This document shows positions 55,585 through 64,000 of a DNA stretch of 64,000 nt, in pieces. Numbering within the stretch: the first letter of the stretch is position 1; each line of letters begins with the position of its first letter. The position numbers were made by a program, and so were the translations under genes. Source of the stretch: Marinomonas spartinae (GTDB taxonomy: Bacteria; Pseudomonadota; Gammaproteobacteria; Pseudomonadales; Marinomonadaceae); the NCBI RefSeq assembly GCF_900089775.1, contig NZ_FLOB01000008.1, positions 1 to 64,000 of the forward strand. The letters run 5' to 3'. The notes beneath the pieces were generated by a model that worked only from the letters and a program-made list of their open reading frames with translations, was not told where the DNA came from and did not search any database.

Positions 55585-56268
55585 TCATTCTTCTAAACAA
55601 AAACGATAACCAACCCCTGCTTCAGTTTTTAAATATTTTGGATTAACAGGGTCATCCCCTAATTTCTGACGAAGATGACTGACAACAATACGCAGATAAT
55701 GCGTATCGTCAATATGGCTCGGCCCCCAAATCTCTTTGAGTAGTTGTGTTTGCGTAATAACACAATTAGGCGAACTCGCTAGAATCGCCAATACGCCATA
55801 CTCTTTAGGGGTGAGAACAATTTGAGCATCATTAAGACGAACCTCGCGCCTTGATAAATCGATGTATAACTTACCATCGTCGATAACAGCCAGTTGATCA
55901 GGCTTAATATTATCTCTTAAACACACCCGTATTCGAGCAAGCAACTCGATGACACTAAAGGGTTTCGTAATGTAGTCCTGAGCACCGGAATCCAATGCTG
56001 CAACTTTTTCCTTATCATGATTTCGTACTGATAATACAATGGTCGGCACCGAACTCCATGAGCGCATTTCACGTAATACCTGATGTCCATCCATATCTGG
56101 CAAACCAAGATCAAGAATGACCAGGTTAGGTTGATGACGAACAATGGTCATTAGCCCTGCTTCGCCATTCTCAGCTTCAATCACTTCATAACCTTCGCTC
56201 CCAAGAGCAACTCGTAACATGCGACGAATCTGAGACTCATCGTCAATCACTACTATTTTAATGCCCAC
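55585..56268 (-). CDS. kdpE: Potassium-responsive response regulator KdpE
   Basis: 227 aa OmpR-type regulator: receiver with VVIDDESQIRRML, phospho-acceptor Asp in LVILDLGLPDMDG, Lys in ITKPFS; C-terminal winged helix (LTPKEYGVLAILA, HYLRIVVSHLRQKLGDDP, GVGYRF). Activates the kdp operon when KdpD phosphorylates it. Start GTG at 56268, 18 bases after kdpD. Confidence 0.95.
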   Translation of the reverse strand: MGIKIVVIDDESQIRRMLRVALGSEGYEVIEAENGEAGLMTIVRHQPNLVILDLGLPDMDGHQVLREMRSWSSVPTIVLSVRNHDKEKVAALDSGAQDYITKPFSVIELLARIRVCLRDNIKPDQLAVIDDGKLYIDLSRREVRLNDAQIVLTPKEYGVLAILASSPNCVITQTQLLKEIWGPSHIDDTHYLRIVVSHLRQKLGDDPVNPKYLKTEAGVGYRFCLEE

Positions 56269-56286
56269 AAACTACCGCTTTATTTG

Positions 56287-58950
56287 TTAAGAATTTGGTT
56301 CACCATACTCTAAAGGCAACTCGACTATAAAACGAGTCCCCCTGCCTCCAGCCCCGTTACGGGCACAGACTGTTCCGCCATGTGCACCAATCATGCCACG
56401 GCAAATAGCCAAGCCCATACCTGTACTTTTACTTTTTTTGTCGCCATCTGAAACAATATAAAACATGTTAAAAATGTGCTCCTGCTCATCCTTTGGAATT
56501 CCTGGTCCTTTATCTTCTATGGTTATTCGACAGGTTTTAGCGTCCACAATAAGCTTCACCGTAATCGCTTCTTTTTCCGGAGAATAACGCACAGCATTTT
56601 CCAAAATATTAAACAAAGCCTGCTCAATCAGTGCTGCATGTACATACAACACTGGAGCGTCGTCTGTTAAAGCCCAATTGACTTTTGCATGAGAAAAATA
56701 ACGTTTTAATCGATTCAAAGCACTGCCAATAATATCATCAACCGAAACCCAATCTCGTTGGATTTTCAAGCCACCATAACCGAGCCGAGTCATATCTAGA
56801 AGATTCTGAATGTAACTGTCTAAGCGATGGCTTTCTTGTAAAATCGTATCGACCAATTCTTCCTTGTCACTAACACTCAATTGCTTATCCAACATTTTCA
56901 AGCTTTCAGCCGCTCCCATCATAGCTGACAAGGGGGATTTAAGGTCATGGGAAACAGACGATAGCAAGGATGAGCGAATTTGCTCCACTTCTGTCTTAAC
57001 ACGAGCTGATTCTAAATCAGACACCAACCGCACTCGTCGCCAAGTACTGGCACCTTGCTGAAGCATAGATTCGACCAAATCCCTTTCAAAAGGAAAAAAA
57101 TGTTCTTGCTCCGCTGACCAGCGAATCAATAACCCACCAATCACTATATTTTCTTGTTTAACTGGCAAAACCGTAATACGGGACGCATTTAATGTTTGTG
57201 TGAATCGACCTGCTTGCTCGCCGTGTGTTAAAGACCAAGCTATTGCAGATTCTTCCACTTGAGATAAAGAAAAATTTACCTGTTTAACATGCGATTCATT
57301 GTCACTACCTTCGGGGTAGGCAAAAAAACATTTCGCACCAAGCAGAGAGGATGCTTTCTCACACAGTGAATCCCAAAGAGTTGCTTCACTTTCAACAACG
57401 GACAGTCGTTGAGCCATGTCTTTTAACGCTTCGGTATAACGGTTTGACTCTTTCAGTAAAATAAATTGATTTCGAATGCGTGATGCCGCTGGACCACTCA
57501 ACAAGCCTAATACCACTAAAAACACCAAGGTAGCAATATCGTCTTGTTGGTTAACTTTAAACGTATAAATCGGCTCTGTTAGAAAGAAATTGAAGCTTAA
57601 AAAAGCCCAAATCGCCGTCGCCAACGCAGGTCTGGTGCCATATTTAAGCCCCACCAACACAATCGAAATAACATACAATAAAACTAAGTTACCACTGCTT
57701 AAAAATTGCTGAAGAGGACAAGCAATGAGAGTCGCGAGCGCCACACCTATAACACCATAAATATGCCCACGATAATCCCCGAACAAAGTACCACGACGCT
57801 GCCAGTTCGTCTTTTGCGATACGATCTCTGGGGATTGGTACACACACACTTCAAGTGGTAAGTTGGATTCTATCAACTGGTGGTAAAGGCGTTTTTTCCA
57901 AAACCCCCAGCGACGTTTGGCCCCACTGCCTACCAACACGGTATTCACTCTTTGCTCTTCTAGATAAGGTAGGATGGCAGCACAGCAATTCTCACCCCTT
58001 AACGTATCTACTTGCGCTCCCAGATCTTTCGCAAGATTCATCACATTATTTAAGTGCTTGCGTTGTATGGCATTTTGGGTAATGCCTCTATCCACCCATA
58101 CGACACACCAGGCTATCTGGCGTCTTTCAGCAATTTGTCGTCCAAGACGAACCAAATAACAATGATCGCTGCTGGCGCTGACCAAGACAATTAACTTATC
58201 TCTAATAGCGTATTTTTGAGCGCTACTTCCTTGCATTAAGGCTGTCTCTAAATAGCTATCTACTTGATGCATGGCTCGTTTCATTGCAAGCTCACGCAAC
58301 GCAGATAAATTGGAGAGCGAAAAAAAAGTATCTAACGCCACTCGCGCGTATTCAGGAAGGTAAACTTTTCCTTGCTTAAGCCGATCAATCAACGCAATGG
58401 GGGGCAAATCAATAAAGCGAATGTCATAGGCATCGTCGATGACGTTATCCGGTACGCTCTCGTGAACCGTCACCCCTGTAATTTGAGCAACCACATCACG
58501 TAAACTCAAAATATGCTGAACATTTACCGTGGTATAGACGTTGATTCCAGCCGCTAATAATTCAGCAATATCTTGATACCGCTTAGTATGGCGACTTCCA
58601 GGGACATTGGTATGAGCAAGCTCATCCACTAAAATCAATTCTGGTTTTTGCTCAAGTGCTGCATCCAAGTCAAACTCAGTTAAAACAGTATCATGATAAT
58701 GGACTTCCTTACGTGGTAAGACATTCAACCCCACCATTATGTCTTGTGTCTCTTTACGCCCATGAGTTTCCAACAAGCCAACGAGCACCTCGACACCTTG
58801 CTGAACGCTTTCCTTTGCCGCGCTAATCATTGCGTAAGTCTTCCCCACACCAGGAGCTGCACCAATAAAAATAGTCAGCTTGCCCTGCGAAGATTGCTGT
58901 AACGCATTTAAAATGGCGTCTGCTTTTTGATCACGATGCTCTTCACTCAT
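56287..58950 (-). CDS. kdpD: Potassium sensor histidine kinase KdpD
   Basis: 887 aa. N-terminal KdpD domain with FIGAAPGVGKTYAMI Walker A, a UspA-like domain (about 250-370), four membrane helices (about 400-500), a GAF-type region, and the kinase core with His668 in SSVSHDLKSPLSAMMGA, N box ALFNILENAVRYSP, and G boxes EDKGPGIPKDEQ and STGMGLAICRG. Intact. Sits after kdpC with a 46-base gap. Confidence 0.95.
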   Translation of the reverse strand: MSEEHRDQKADAILNALQQSSQGKLTIFIGAAPGVGKTYAMISAAKESVQQGVEVLVGLLETHGRKETQDIMVGLNVLPRKEVHYHDTVLTEFDLDAALEQKPELILVDELAHTNVPGSRHTKRYQDIAELLAAGINVYTTVNVQHILSLRDVVAQITGVTVHESVPDNVIDDAYDIRFIDLPPIALIDRLKQGKVYLPEYARVALDTFFSLSNLSALRELAMKRAMHQVDSYLETALMQGSSAQKYAIRDKLIVLVSASSDHCYLVRLGRQIAERRQIAWCVVWVDRGITQNAIQRKHLNNVMNLAKDLGAQVDTLRGENCCAAILPYLEEQRVNTVLVGSGAKRRWGFWKKRLYHQLIESNLPLEVCVYQSPEIVSQKTNWQRRGTLFGDYRGHIYGVIGVALATLIACPLQQFLSSGNLVLLYVISIVLVGLKYGTRPALATAIWAFLSFNFFLTEPIYTFKVNQQDDIATLVFLVVLGLLSGPAASRIRNQFILLKESNRYTEALKDMAQRLSVVESEATLWDSLCEKASSLLGAKCFFAYPEGSDNESHVKQVNFSLSQVEESAIAWSLTHGEQAGRFTQTLNASRITVLPVKQENIVIGGLLIRWSAEQEHFFPFERDLVESMLQQGASTWRRVRLVSDLESARVKTEVEQIRSSLLSSVSHDLKSPLSAMMGAAESLKMLDKQLSVSDKEELVDTILQESHRLDSYIQNLLDMTRLGYGGLKIQRDWVSVDDIIGSALNRLKRYFSHAKVNWALTDDAPVLYVHAALIEQALFNILENAVRYSPEKEAITVKLIVDAKTCRITIEDKGPGIPKDEQEHIFNMFYIVSDGDKKSKSTGMGLAICRGMIGAHGGTVCARNGAGGRGTRFIVELPLEYGEPNS

Positions 58951-58996
58951 TTTCGCGCCCTATGTGGTAAGTGCTTCAACTAATCTTATCTAGTCA

Positions 58997-59644
58997 TTAT
59001 TTGGACTGAGTGTTATTAATATCGGAGAGTGTCTCTAGCGCTAAATTCAGCATCAAAACATTTACTCTTGCCTGACCAAAAATAGCCCATTGAGGGTGTT
59101 CAATGTGCTGATCAACTAATTTTTTTACCGCATTAACAGACAAATGCCGTTGCGCGGCCACCCTATCCACCTGCAACAAAGCTGCTGCTGGAGAAATATC
59201 TGGATCCACACCTGAACCGGATGCTGCCAATAAATCCACTGGAATTTGACTCGCAGTAACATGATCCGATGTCTGAATCGCCAAACTACGTTGCTCCACT
59301 TCTGCGCGCAATTTAAGGTTACTCGGCGCAAGGTTGCTACCGCCGGTAGACTTTGGATCATAACCTACTGCACTAGGGCGCCCATGAAAATAATCTGCAC
59401 TTTGAAATAATTGACCAATCAATTTCGAACCAACAGGTTTGCCATTATGGTCAATCACACTGCCCGTTGACTGAAAAGGAAACAGTGTTTGCGCTACCAT
59501 AGTGACACTACCTGTATAAATAATACCGCAAAGCACCAGCATCACTAGTGACATTCTGACAGCCAAAGCGATTTGTTTGGATAAACCACCTTGATGCCAT
59601 TGAATAACACCCTCATGTAAATCGTCTGTTACTTTTGCATTCAT
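58997..59644 (-). CDS. kdpC: Potassium-transporting ATPase subunit KdpC
   Basis: 215 aa. One N-terminal membrane helix (MLVLCGIIYTGSVTMVAQTL) and a periplasmic domain with SADYFHGRPSAVGYD, SGGSNLAPSN, PVDLLAASGSGVDPDISPAAA and VNVLMLNLALETL; all family features. Stabilises the KdpFABC complex and lets potassium bind. Lies 11 bases after kdpB. Confidence 0.94.
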   Translation of the reverse strand: MNAKVTDDLHEGVIQWHQGGLSKQIALAVRMSLVMLVLCGIIYTGSVTMVAQTLFPFQSTGSVIDHNGKPVGSKLIGQLFQSADYFHGRPSAVGYDPKSTGGSNLAPSNLKLRAEVEQRSLAIQTSDHVTASQIPVDLLAASGSGVDPDISPAAALLQVDRVAAQRHLSVNAVKKLVDQHIEHPQWAIFGQARVNVLMLNLALETLSDINNTQSK

Positions 59645-59655
59645 GATCGTGGCTC

Positions 59656-61677
59656 CTAAAAAAATGAACTGATAATAACATCAAGTATCTTTATGCTAAT
59701 AAAAGGCAACAACACACCACCAAGCCCATAGACCAGCATATTGTTTCTTAACAACTTCTCAGCCGTAATCGCTCTGACTTTAACCCCTTTCAATGCAAGC
59801 GGAATTAAAGCGGGAATAATCAAAGCATTAAAAATCAATGCCGCAATAACGGCCGATTGTGGGCTATGGAGATGCATCACATTGAGTGTTCCAATGATTG
59901 GAATCGCGGTGACAAAAATCGCCGGCAAGATAACAAAATACTTTGCCACATCGTTTGCAAGAGAAAAGGTCGTTAAAGCGCCGCGTGTAATTAATAGCTG
60001 CTTACCGATTTCAACAACGGACAGTAACTTCGCAGGGTCGGAATCCAAATCCACCATATTGCCAGCTTCTTTCGCCGCTTGTGTGCCTGAGTTCATAGCA
60101 AGCCCAATGTCCGCTTGTGCTAAAGCAGGCGCATCGTTTGTTCCCTCCCCCACCATGGCAACTAAGCGCCCTTTGGCTTGTTCTTCACGAATCAAAGCAA
60201 GCTTATCTTCTGGTTTGGCTTCGGCGATAAAGTCATCCACGCCGGCTTGCGCCGCTATAACCCCAGCCGTCACGGGGTTATCGCCAGTTACCATGACAGT
60301 GCGGACACCTAAGGCTCTTAGTTGGGCAAAACGCTCTGCAACACCTGGTTTCACCACATCGGATAAGGCAATCACCCCTAAAACGGCTGTATTCGAAGCA
60401 ACGACCAGAGGTGTGCCTCCCTGTTTAGCCACTTTGCGGACCAGACCATCCATATCATCAGGCCAGGATAATTGGTGATCTCGCGCCCACGTCTTCATGG
60501 AATCACTCGCTCCCTTCATCATCAAAGAGCCGTCAACGAGCTGAACACCAGAAATACGAGTTTTCGGCGAGAAAGGAATAAATTCCGCATCCGCAGGCGC
60601 TTCAGGTTTATCAATGCCTTTGTTTTCCGCGAGCAAAACCACAGATTTCCCTTCAGGGGTTGGATCATCAAGGGACGACCACACCGCCGCTTTAATCATC
60701 TCGATGCTATCCGCATCTTTGGAGACCAGAAACTCCGTAGCTTGTCGATCACCAAAAGTAATCGTGCCTGTTTTATCCAGTAGTAAGGTATCAATATCAC
60801 CAGCGACCTCAACCGCTTTCCCCGACTTTGCCACCACATTGGCTTTCAGCGCACGGTTCATGCCCGCAATACCAATGGCGGGTAACAAACCACCGATGGT
60901 CGTCGGAATAAGGCAAACCAGCAAAGCTATCAGCATGGTGTCATCCAAACTGGCTCCCATAAAGTGCGCCATCGCAGGCAGAGTCATGACAATCAATAAA
61001 AACACAGCACTTAGCGAAGAAAGCAAAACAGTCAGCGCTGTTTCATTCGGTGTTTTTTGTCGCTGAGCACCCTCAACCAAACCAATCATACGATCCAAAA
61101 AACTGTTACCAGGGTCATTCGCTACTTCCAAAACTACTTCACCACTGAGCAATTTTGTGCCACCGATGACACTAGAGTGATCTGTGCCAGATTCTCTCAA
61201 TACCGCTGCCGATTCGCCAGTCACCGCAGACTCGTTCACTGTTGCCACTCCGACAATAATGTCACCATCAGCCGGAATATATTCGCCTGCCCTGACTTTG
61301 ACTCGATCGCCTTTTATCAGATCAGCAGCAGCCACCCAGCTTTCACTTTCACCTTTGATACGACACGCCTTGAGAGATTGCTTTGCAGAACGAAGACTAG
61401 AGGCTTGACCTCGGCTTTTTGCCTCAGCTACTGACTCGGCCAAGTTCGAAAACCAAACTGTTAAAAACAAAATGATGGTCGTAATCAGCGCCATAGCATA
61501 AGGCTTATCTTGCACGGCTTGATATAGCGTCATGGCTGCACTTAACAAGGTACCCACCCAAACGATAAACATCACAGGGCTGGACGCCATTTTTAGTAAA
61601 GACAGTTTTTTTAATGAGTCCACGCTTGCTTGGCGCAACTCAGACATTGTCATGGTTTGAACTGTTTGATTTTTCAT
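59656..61677 (-). CDS. kdpB: Potassium-transporting ATPase subunit KdpB
   Basis: 673 aa P-type ATPase that powers potassium pumping. Phosphorylated Asp301 in LLLDKTGT, TGES actuator loop (NESAVTGESAAV), MVTGDNPVTAG and GTNDAPALAQADIG hinge with GEGTNDAP in place of the usual GDGxND. Complete. Four bases after the kdpA C-terminal frame. Confidence 0.95.
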   Translation of the reverse strand: MKNQTVQTMTMSELRQASVDSLKKLSLLKMASSPVMFIVWVGTLLSAAMTLYQAVQDKPYAMALITTIILFLTVWFSNLAESVAEAKSRGQASSLRSAKQSLKACRIKGESESWVAAADLIKGDRVKVRAGEYIPADGDIIVGVATVNESAVTGESAAVLRESGTDHSSVIGGTKLLSGEVVLEVANDPGNSFLDRMIGLVEGAQRQKTPNETALTVLLSSLSAVFLLIVMTLPAMAHFMGASLDDTMLIALLVCLIPTTIGGLLPAIGIAGMNRALKANVVAKSGKAVEVAGDIDTLLLDKTGTITFGDRQATEFLVSKDADSIEMIKAAVWSSLDDPTPEGKSVVLLAENKGIDKPEAPADAEFIPFSPKTRISGVQLVDGSLMMKGASDSMKTWARDHQLSWPDDMDGLVRKVAKQGGTPLVVASNTAVLGVIALSDVVKPGVAERFAQLRALGVRTVMVTGDNPVTAGVIAAQAGVDDFIAEAKPEDKLALIREEQAKGRLVAMVGEGTNDAPALAQADIGLAMNSGTQAAKEAGNMVDLDSDPAKLLSVVEIGKQLLITRGALTTFSLANDVAKYFVILPAIFVTAIPIIGTLNVMHLHSPQSAVIAALIFNALIIPALIPLALKGVKVRAITAEKLLRNNMLVYGLGGVLLPFISIKILDVIISSFF

Positions 61678-61680
61678 TGA

Positions 61681-63404
61681 TTAATTCCCCACATGAACAG
61701 CAGACAATTGCAATGCTTCGCCGATAGGTCCAATGACTGCGGCAGGAAGAAAAGACAACACATTAATAACCAGGATGACGGCAATCAGCGTGACACAGAA
61801 CGTTGGTGTTTCTAATGTCAAACCACCAGAACTGGCTGGAGTCACACGTTTTTTCGCCATGAGTCCAGCGATCATTAAGGGAATAACAAGAGGCAGGTAT
61901 CGTCCTAACAGAATCATAAAAGCCGCACTGAGATTCCACCATGGCGTGTCATTTTTCAACCCTGCCATGCCAGAACCATTATTCGCAAACGCTGAGGCAT
62001 ACTCATAAAAAACCTGTGAGATTCCATGAAATCCTGGATTACTGTTCCCCGTAATACTTGGGAAAGACACGGCAATGGCAGTAATCCCAGAATACACAAG
62101 GCAGGCAGCACGATTAAGCTAGATAGCGGAGTCACTTCTTTAGTTTCAATTTTGCGTCCGAAAATTTCTGGCGTACGACCTATCATCAAACCAGATAAAA
62201 AGACCGCCAACCATACATAGACAATGAAGTTAACAAAGCCACACCCAACACCACCCCATATCGCATTAACCAGCATTCCTGAGCGCGCCATCAAACCACC
62301 GAGTGGATTGAAAGAATCCATCGAGGCATTCACTGAACCATTCGAAGTTTGTGTGGTTAATGCTCCCCATAAGGCGGAAAGTTCGGGGCCGAATCTCACC
62401 TCTTTGCCTTCCATGTTGGGACCCATTGCACTGGCTCCAACAAATGCGGCATTGGCTTGATTTTCACTGTAAATTGTCGCTGCTGTAAAAGACACACTGA
62501 GAATGGCCATAGTAGCAAAGGACATCCACGCAAATTTTTTGCGTCCAATCAGCCCCCCTGCCATAAAAACAACAGCAATAGGAATCAGAACAATGGCAAT
62601 GGTCTCAATCACATCGCTCAAAGGCGTTGGATTTTCTAACGGGTCGGCGCTATTTGATCCATACCAGCCCCCACCATTGGTTCCTAGTTGCTTAATCGCT
62701 GCCATGGCAGAAACAGGGCCAACAGGAATTGCCTGCGATGACATGGATGACTGAGTATCCAGGGGCTGGACATGTTGCGCTCCGGAAAAAGTACTCGGCA
62801 CACCTTGCCAAGCAAGCAAGAGCGCAACAATAAGAGACAAAGGCAGAAAGACACGCACTACGCCACGAACCACATCAACATAATAATTACCAAGGTCCCG
62901 CTCTTCTCCTTCTTTGGCTGTCTTATTATTCTTACCACCTGTCATGCCACGTAATACAGCCACGCAAATCGCCAACCCCATCGCCGGCGAAACAAATTGT
63001 AGTGTCACAATAAGAAAACCTTGGGATAGATAAGAAAGCTGAGCTTGACCAGCATAGTGCTGTTGATTGGTATTGGTAATAAATGATATAGCGGTATGCA
63101 ATGCCAAATCCCAAGAAAGGGGCCCAATATGATCTGGATTAAACGGCAGTACTTGCTGGAATTTAAGAAGCAAAAACGCCACGACACCTAAAATCAGATT
63201 GCTCATCAAAAATGCCATACCGTAAGTACGCCACGTCATAGACTCATTTGGACTCACTCTCATCAGGCGATATAGAAGTGATTCAATAGGAGAGAAAAAT
63301 CCATCGGTTATGTGTTTTTGTCCAGAAAACACTCCTGCCATATAGGATCCTAGTGGAATGGCCAACGCCACTGCAATTAGGCAGATCAGCACAATTTCAA
63401 ACAT
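61681..63404 (-). pseudogene. kdpA: kdpA, potassium-channel-like subunit, broken by a -1 frameshift
   Basis: KdpA is the potassium-selective subunit, normally about 560-590 aa. Here residues 1-about 465 are in one frame (MFEIVLICLIAVALAIPLGS, VSPNESMTWRTYGMAF, selectivity-filter-like TSNGSVNASMDSFNPLGG) up to LIVLPALCIL, and the last 135 residues in the -1 frame from about 62100 (VYSGITAIAVSFPSITGNSN, EYASAFANNGSG, SFLPAAVIGPIGEALQL). One extra base near 62100-62102 would restore the reading. The first frame runs past this point to 61956, encoding a foreign tail. It may be a true mutation or a sequencing error; kdpBCDE are intact. Confidence 0.88.
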
Positions 63405-63416
63405 AATCTTGCCTCT

Positions 63417-63497
63417 CTAAAACTTTTCTGGTGCAAACATTGCCACCATCAGATAAATAAAAAGCACAATGGATAGAACCAGCAGTAACCACGCCAT
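63417..63497 (-). CDS. kdpF: Small subunit KdpF
   Basis: 26 aa, one membrane helix (MAWLLLVLSIVLFIYLMVAM) ending in FAPEKF, as is usual for KdpF, which helps to stabilise the Kdp complex. GAGGAGA precedes the ATG. First gene of the operon, 13 bases before kdpA. Confidence 0.9.
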   Translation of the reverse strand: MAWLLLVLSIVLFIYLMVAMFAPEKF

Positions 63498-63546
63498 TTT
63501 CTGTCTCCTCATGGATGTAGTAGATAAGGAGACAATAGAGATGAAC

Positions 63547-63589
63547 GGCGTAAAATATCTAGATAGATATCTTGAGAAGGCGTAAAAAA
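63547..63589 (-). promoter_or_regulatory. Candidate KdpE operator: two direct repeats
   Basis: GGCGTAAAA at 63547-63555 and GGCGTAAAAAA at 63579-63589 (plus-strand reading) are 32 bases apart, about three helical turns, in the kdpF leader. On the coding strand this reads TTTTTTACGCC, close to the T-rich ACACC site I recall for E. coli KdpE. The promoter itself could not be placed. Confidence 0.42.
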
Positions 63590-63676
63590 TCCATAAAGAC
63601 TGACATAGCATCAAGCTTTATTGGTGCTGCATAGAGCGTTTATTGAAGAGGCTTATAGAACAAAATAGAAAATAAA

Positions 63677-63715
63677 AAAGCGCTTTTTAGGACAAGTCCA
63701 ACAAAAAAGCGCTTT
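63677..63715 (-). terminator. Terminator of the right-edge gene
   Basis: AAAGCGCTTTTT and AAAAAGCGCTTT form a 12-bp stem with a 15-base loop; T tract on the minus strand. Ends the gene at 63753 before the kdp operon. Confidence 0.8.
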
Positions 63716-63752
63716 CATTGCAGTAAATATCGTAGAGCGCATCACGAACACC

Positions 63753-64000
63753 TTAGTAGGTTTTCTTATTTTTGCTCTTATCAGATGATTTTGCTGGTGC
63801 CTGAACTGAATGTTGAACGTATTCTTCTAAAATACCTGCTGTAAAGGCTTCACGCTCAGAAAGAGACGAAATACTCTCCGCTTCCCAGTTTATAAGGCGA
63901 ATAAATACTGAATACTTTTTGATGTATTCATAGCCAACGTCTCGAACACTGATACCATGACTATCCATCAAATGTATCACTTGTTCTAGATTTTTTTGGG
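63753..64000 (-). CDS. Unrecognised protein, partial (5' end outside the window)
   Basis: The frame is open to the window edge, so the N-terminus is missing; 81 codons are visible. The tail reads MDSHGISVRDVGYEYIKKYS, INWEAESISSLSEREAFTAG and ends in a Lys/Ser-rich stretch KSSDKSKNKKTY. Small and soluble-looking in the visible part. I do not recognise a family. Confidence 0.6.
   Translation of the reverse strand, partial: QKNLEQVIHLMDSHGISVRDVGYEYIKKYSVFIRLINWEAESISSLSEREAFTAGILEEYVQHSVQAPAKSSDKSKNKKTY

Noticed and set aside
59741-60478. 245-codon plus-strand frame opposite kdpB
   Set aside because: Shadow of the kdpB codon pattern; kdpB is complete with all P-type ATPase motifs.
62040-62110. 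Programmed ribosomal frameshifting in kdpA
   Set aside because: The direction (-1) fits, but there is no slippery heptamer in the short overlap and Kdp is not known for it.

Overview
The window is one stretch of a marine gammaproteobacterial chromosome. Gene content and protein resemblance point to the Oceanospirillales, most like Marinomonas. That genus is an inference from remembered sequences; no search was run. Nearly all genes are housekeeping or physiological. I see no prophage, insertion sequence, CRISPR array or large island.

Layout. 1-1.0 kb: at least four tandem tRNA-Glu(UUC)/tRNA-Gly(GCC) pairs on the minus strand, running off the left edge, with a stringent-type promoter. 1.1-5.1 kb (+): YajG-like lipoprotein, alanine aminotransferase AlaA, protease HtpX, MOSC protein. 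5.1-21.4 kb (mostly -): YbiT ABC-F ATPase, cyclic-nucleotide-binding protein (+), RidA-like protein, CobO, MetH, a coiled-coil lipoprotein with a C-terminal membrane anchor, PepN, DUF2797 and YeaC proteins, rhomboid GlpG, NadK, and a D-cysteine desulfhydrase/ACC deaminase-like enzyme behind a terminator that overlaps its start site. 21.6-28.6 kb: YdiJ oxidoreductase, spermidine-synthase-like protein, Pgm (-), patatin. 28.7-38.6 kb: pyruvate dehydrogenase aceE-aceF (-), a ~1 kb non-coding gap with a candidate small RNA, then nadC-ackA-pta (+). The aceEF, ackA and pta products connect pyruvate, acetyl-CoA and acetate.

38.7-45.6 kb (+): metalloprotease-like protein, then a compact string pilA-pilB-pilC-pilD-coaE-yacG that continues into a receiver-TPR protein and a soluble histidine kinase. 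45.7-49.9 kb (-): facing it, a second receiver-TPR/kinase pair, here behind a BenE-type transporter and a GntR regulator. These two convergent paralogous pairs, one with an intact kinase and one that lost its phospho-histidine and G2 box, are the best candidate for an undescribed signalling system in this window.

50.1-53.1 kb (-): ectoine/hydroxyectoine ABC transporter ehuBCDA. 53.5-55.4 kb: ArsR-type regulator (+) and class I fumarase (-). 55.6-63.5 kb (-): high-affinity potassium system kdpFABCDE, in which kdpA carries a -1 frameshift. Ectoine uptake and Kdp both fit life with osmotic stress. A partial unrecognised gene runs off the right edge.
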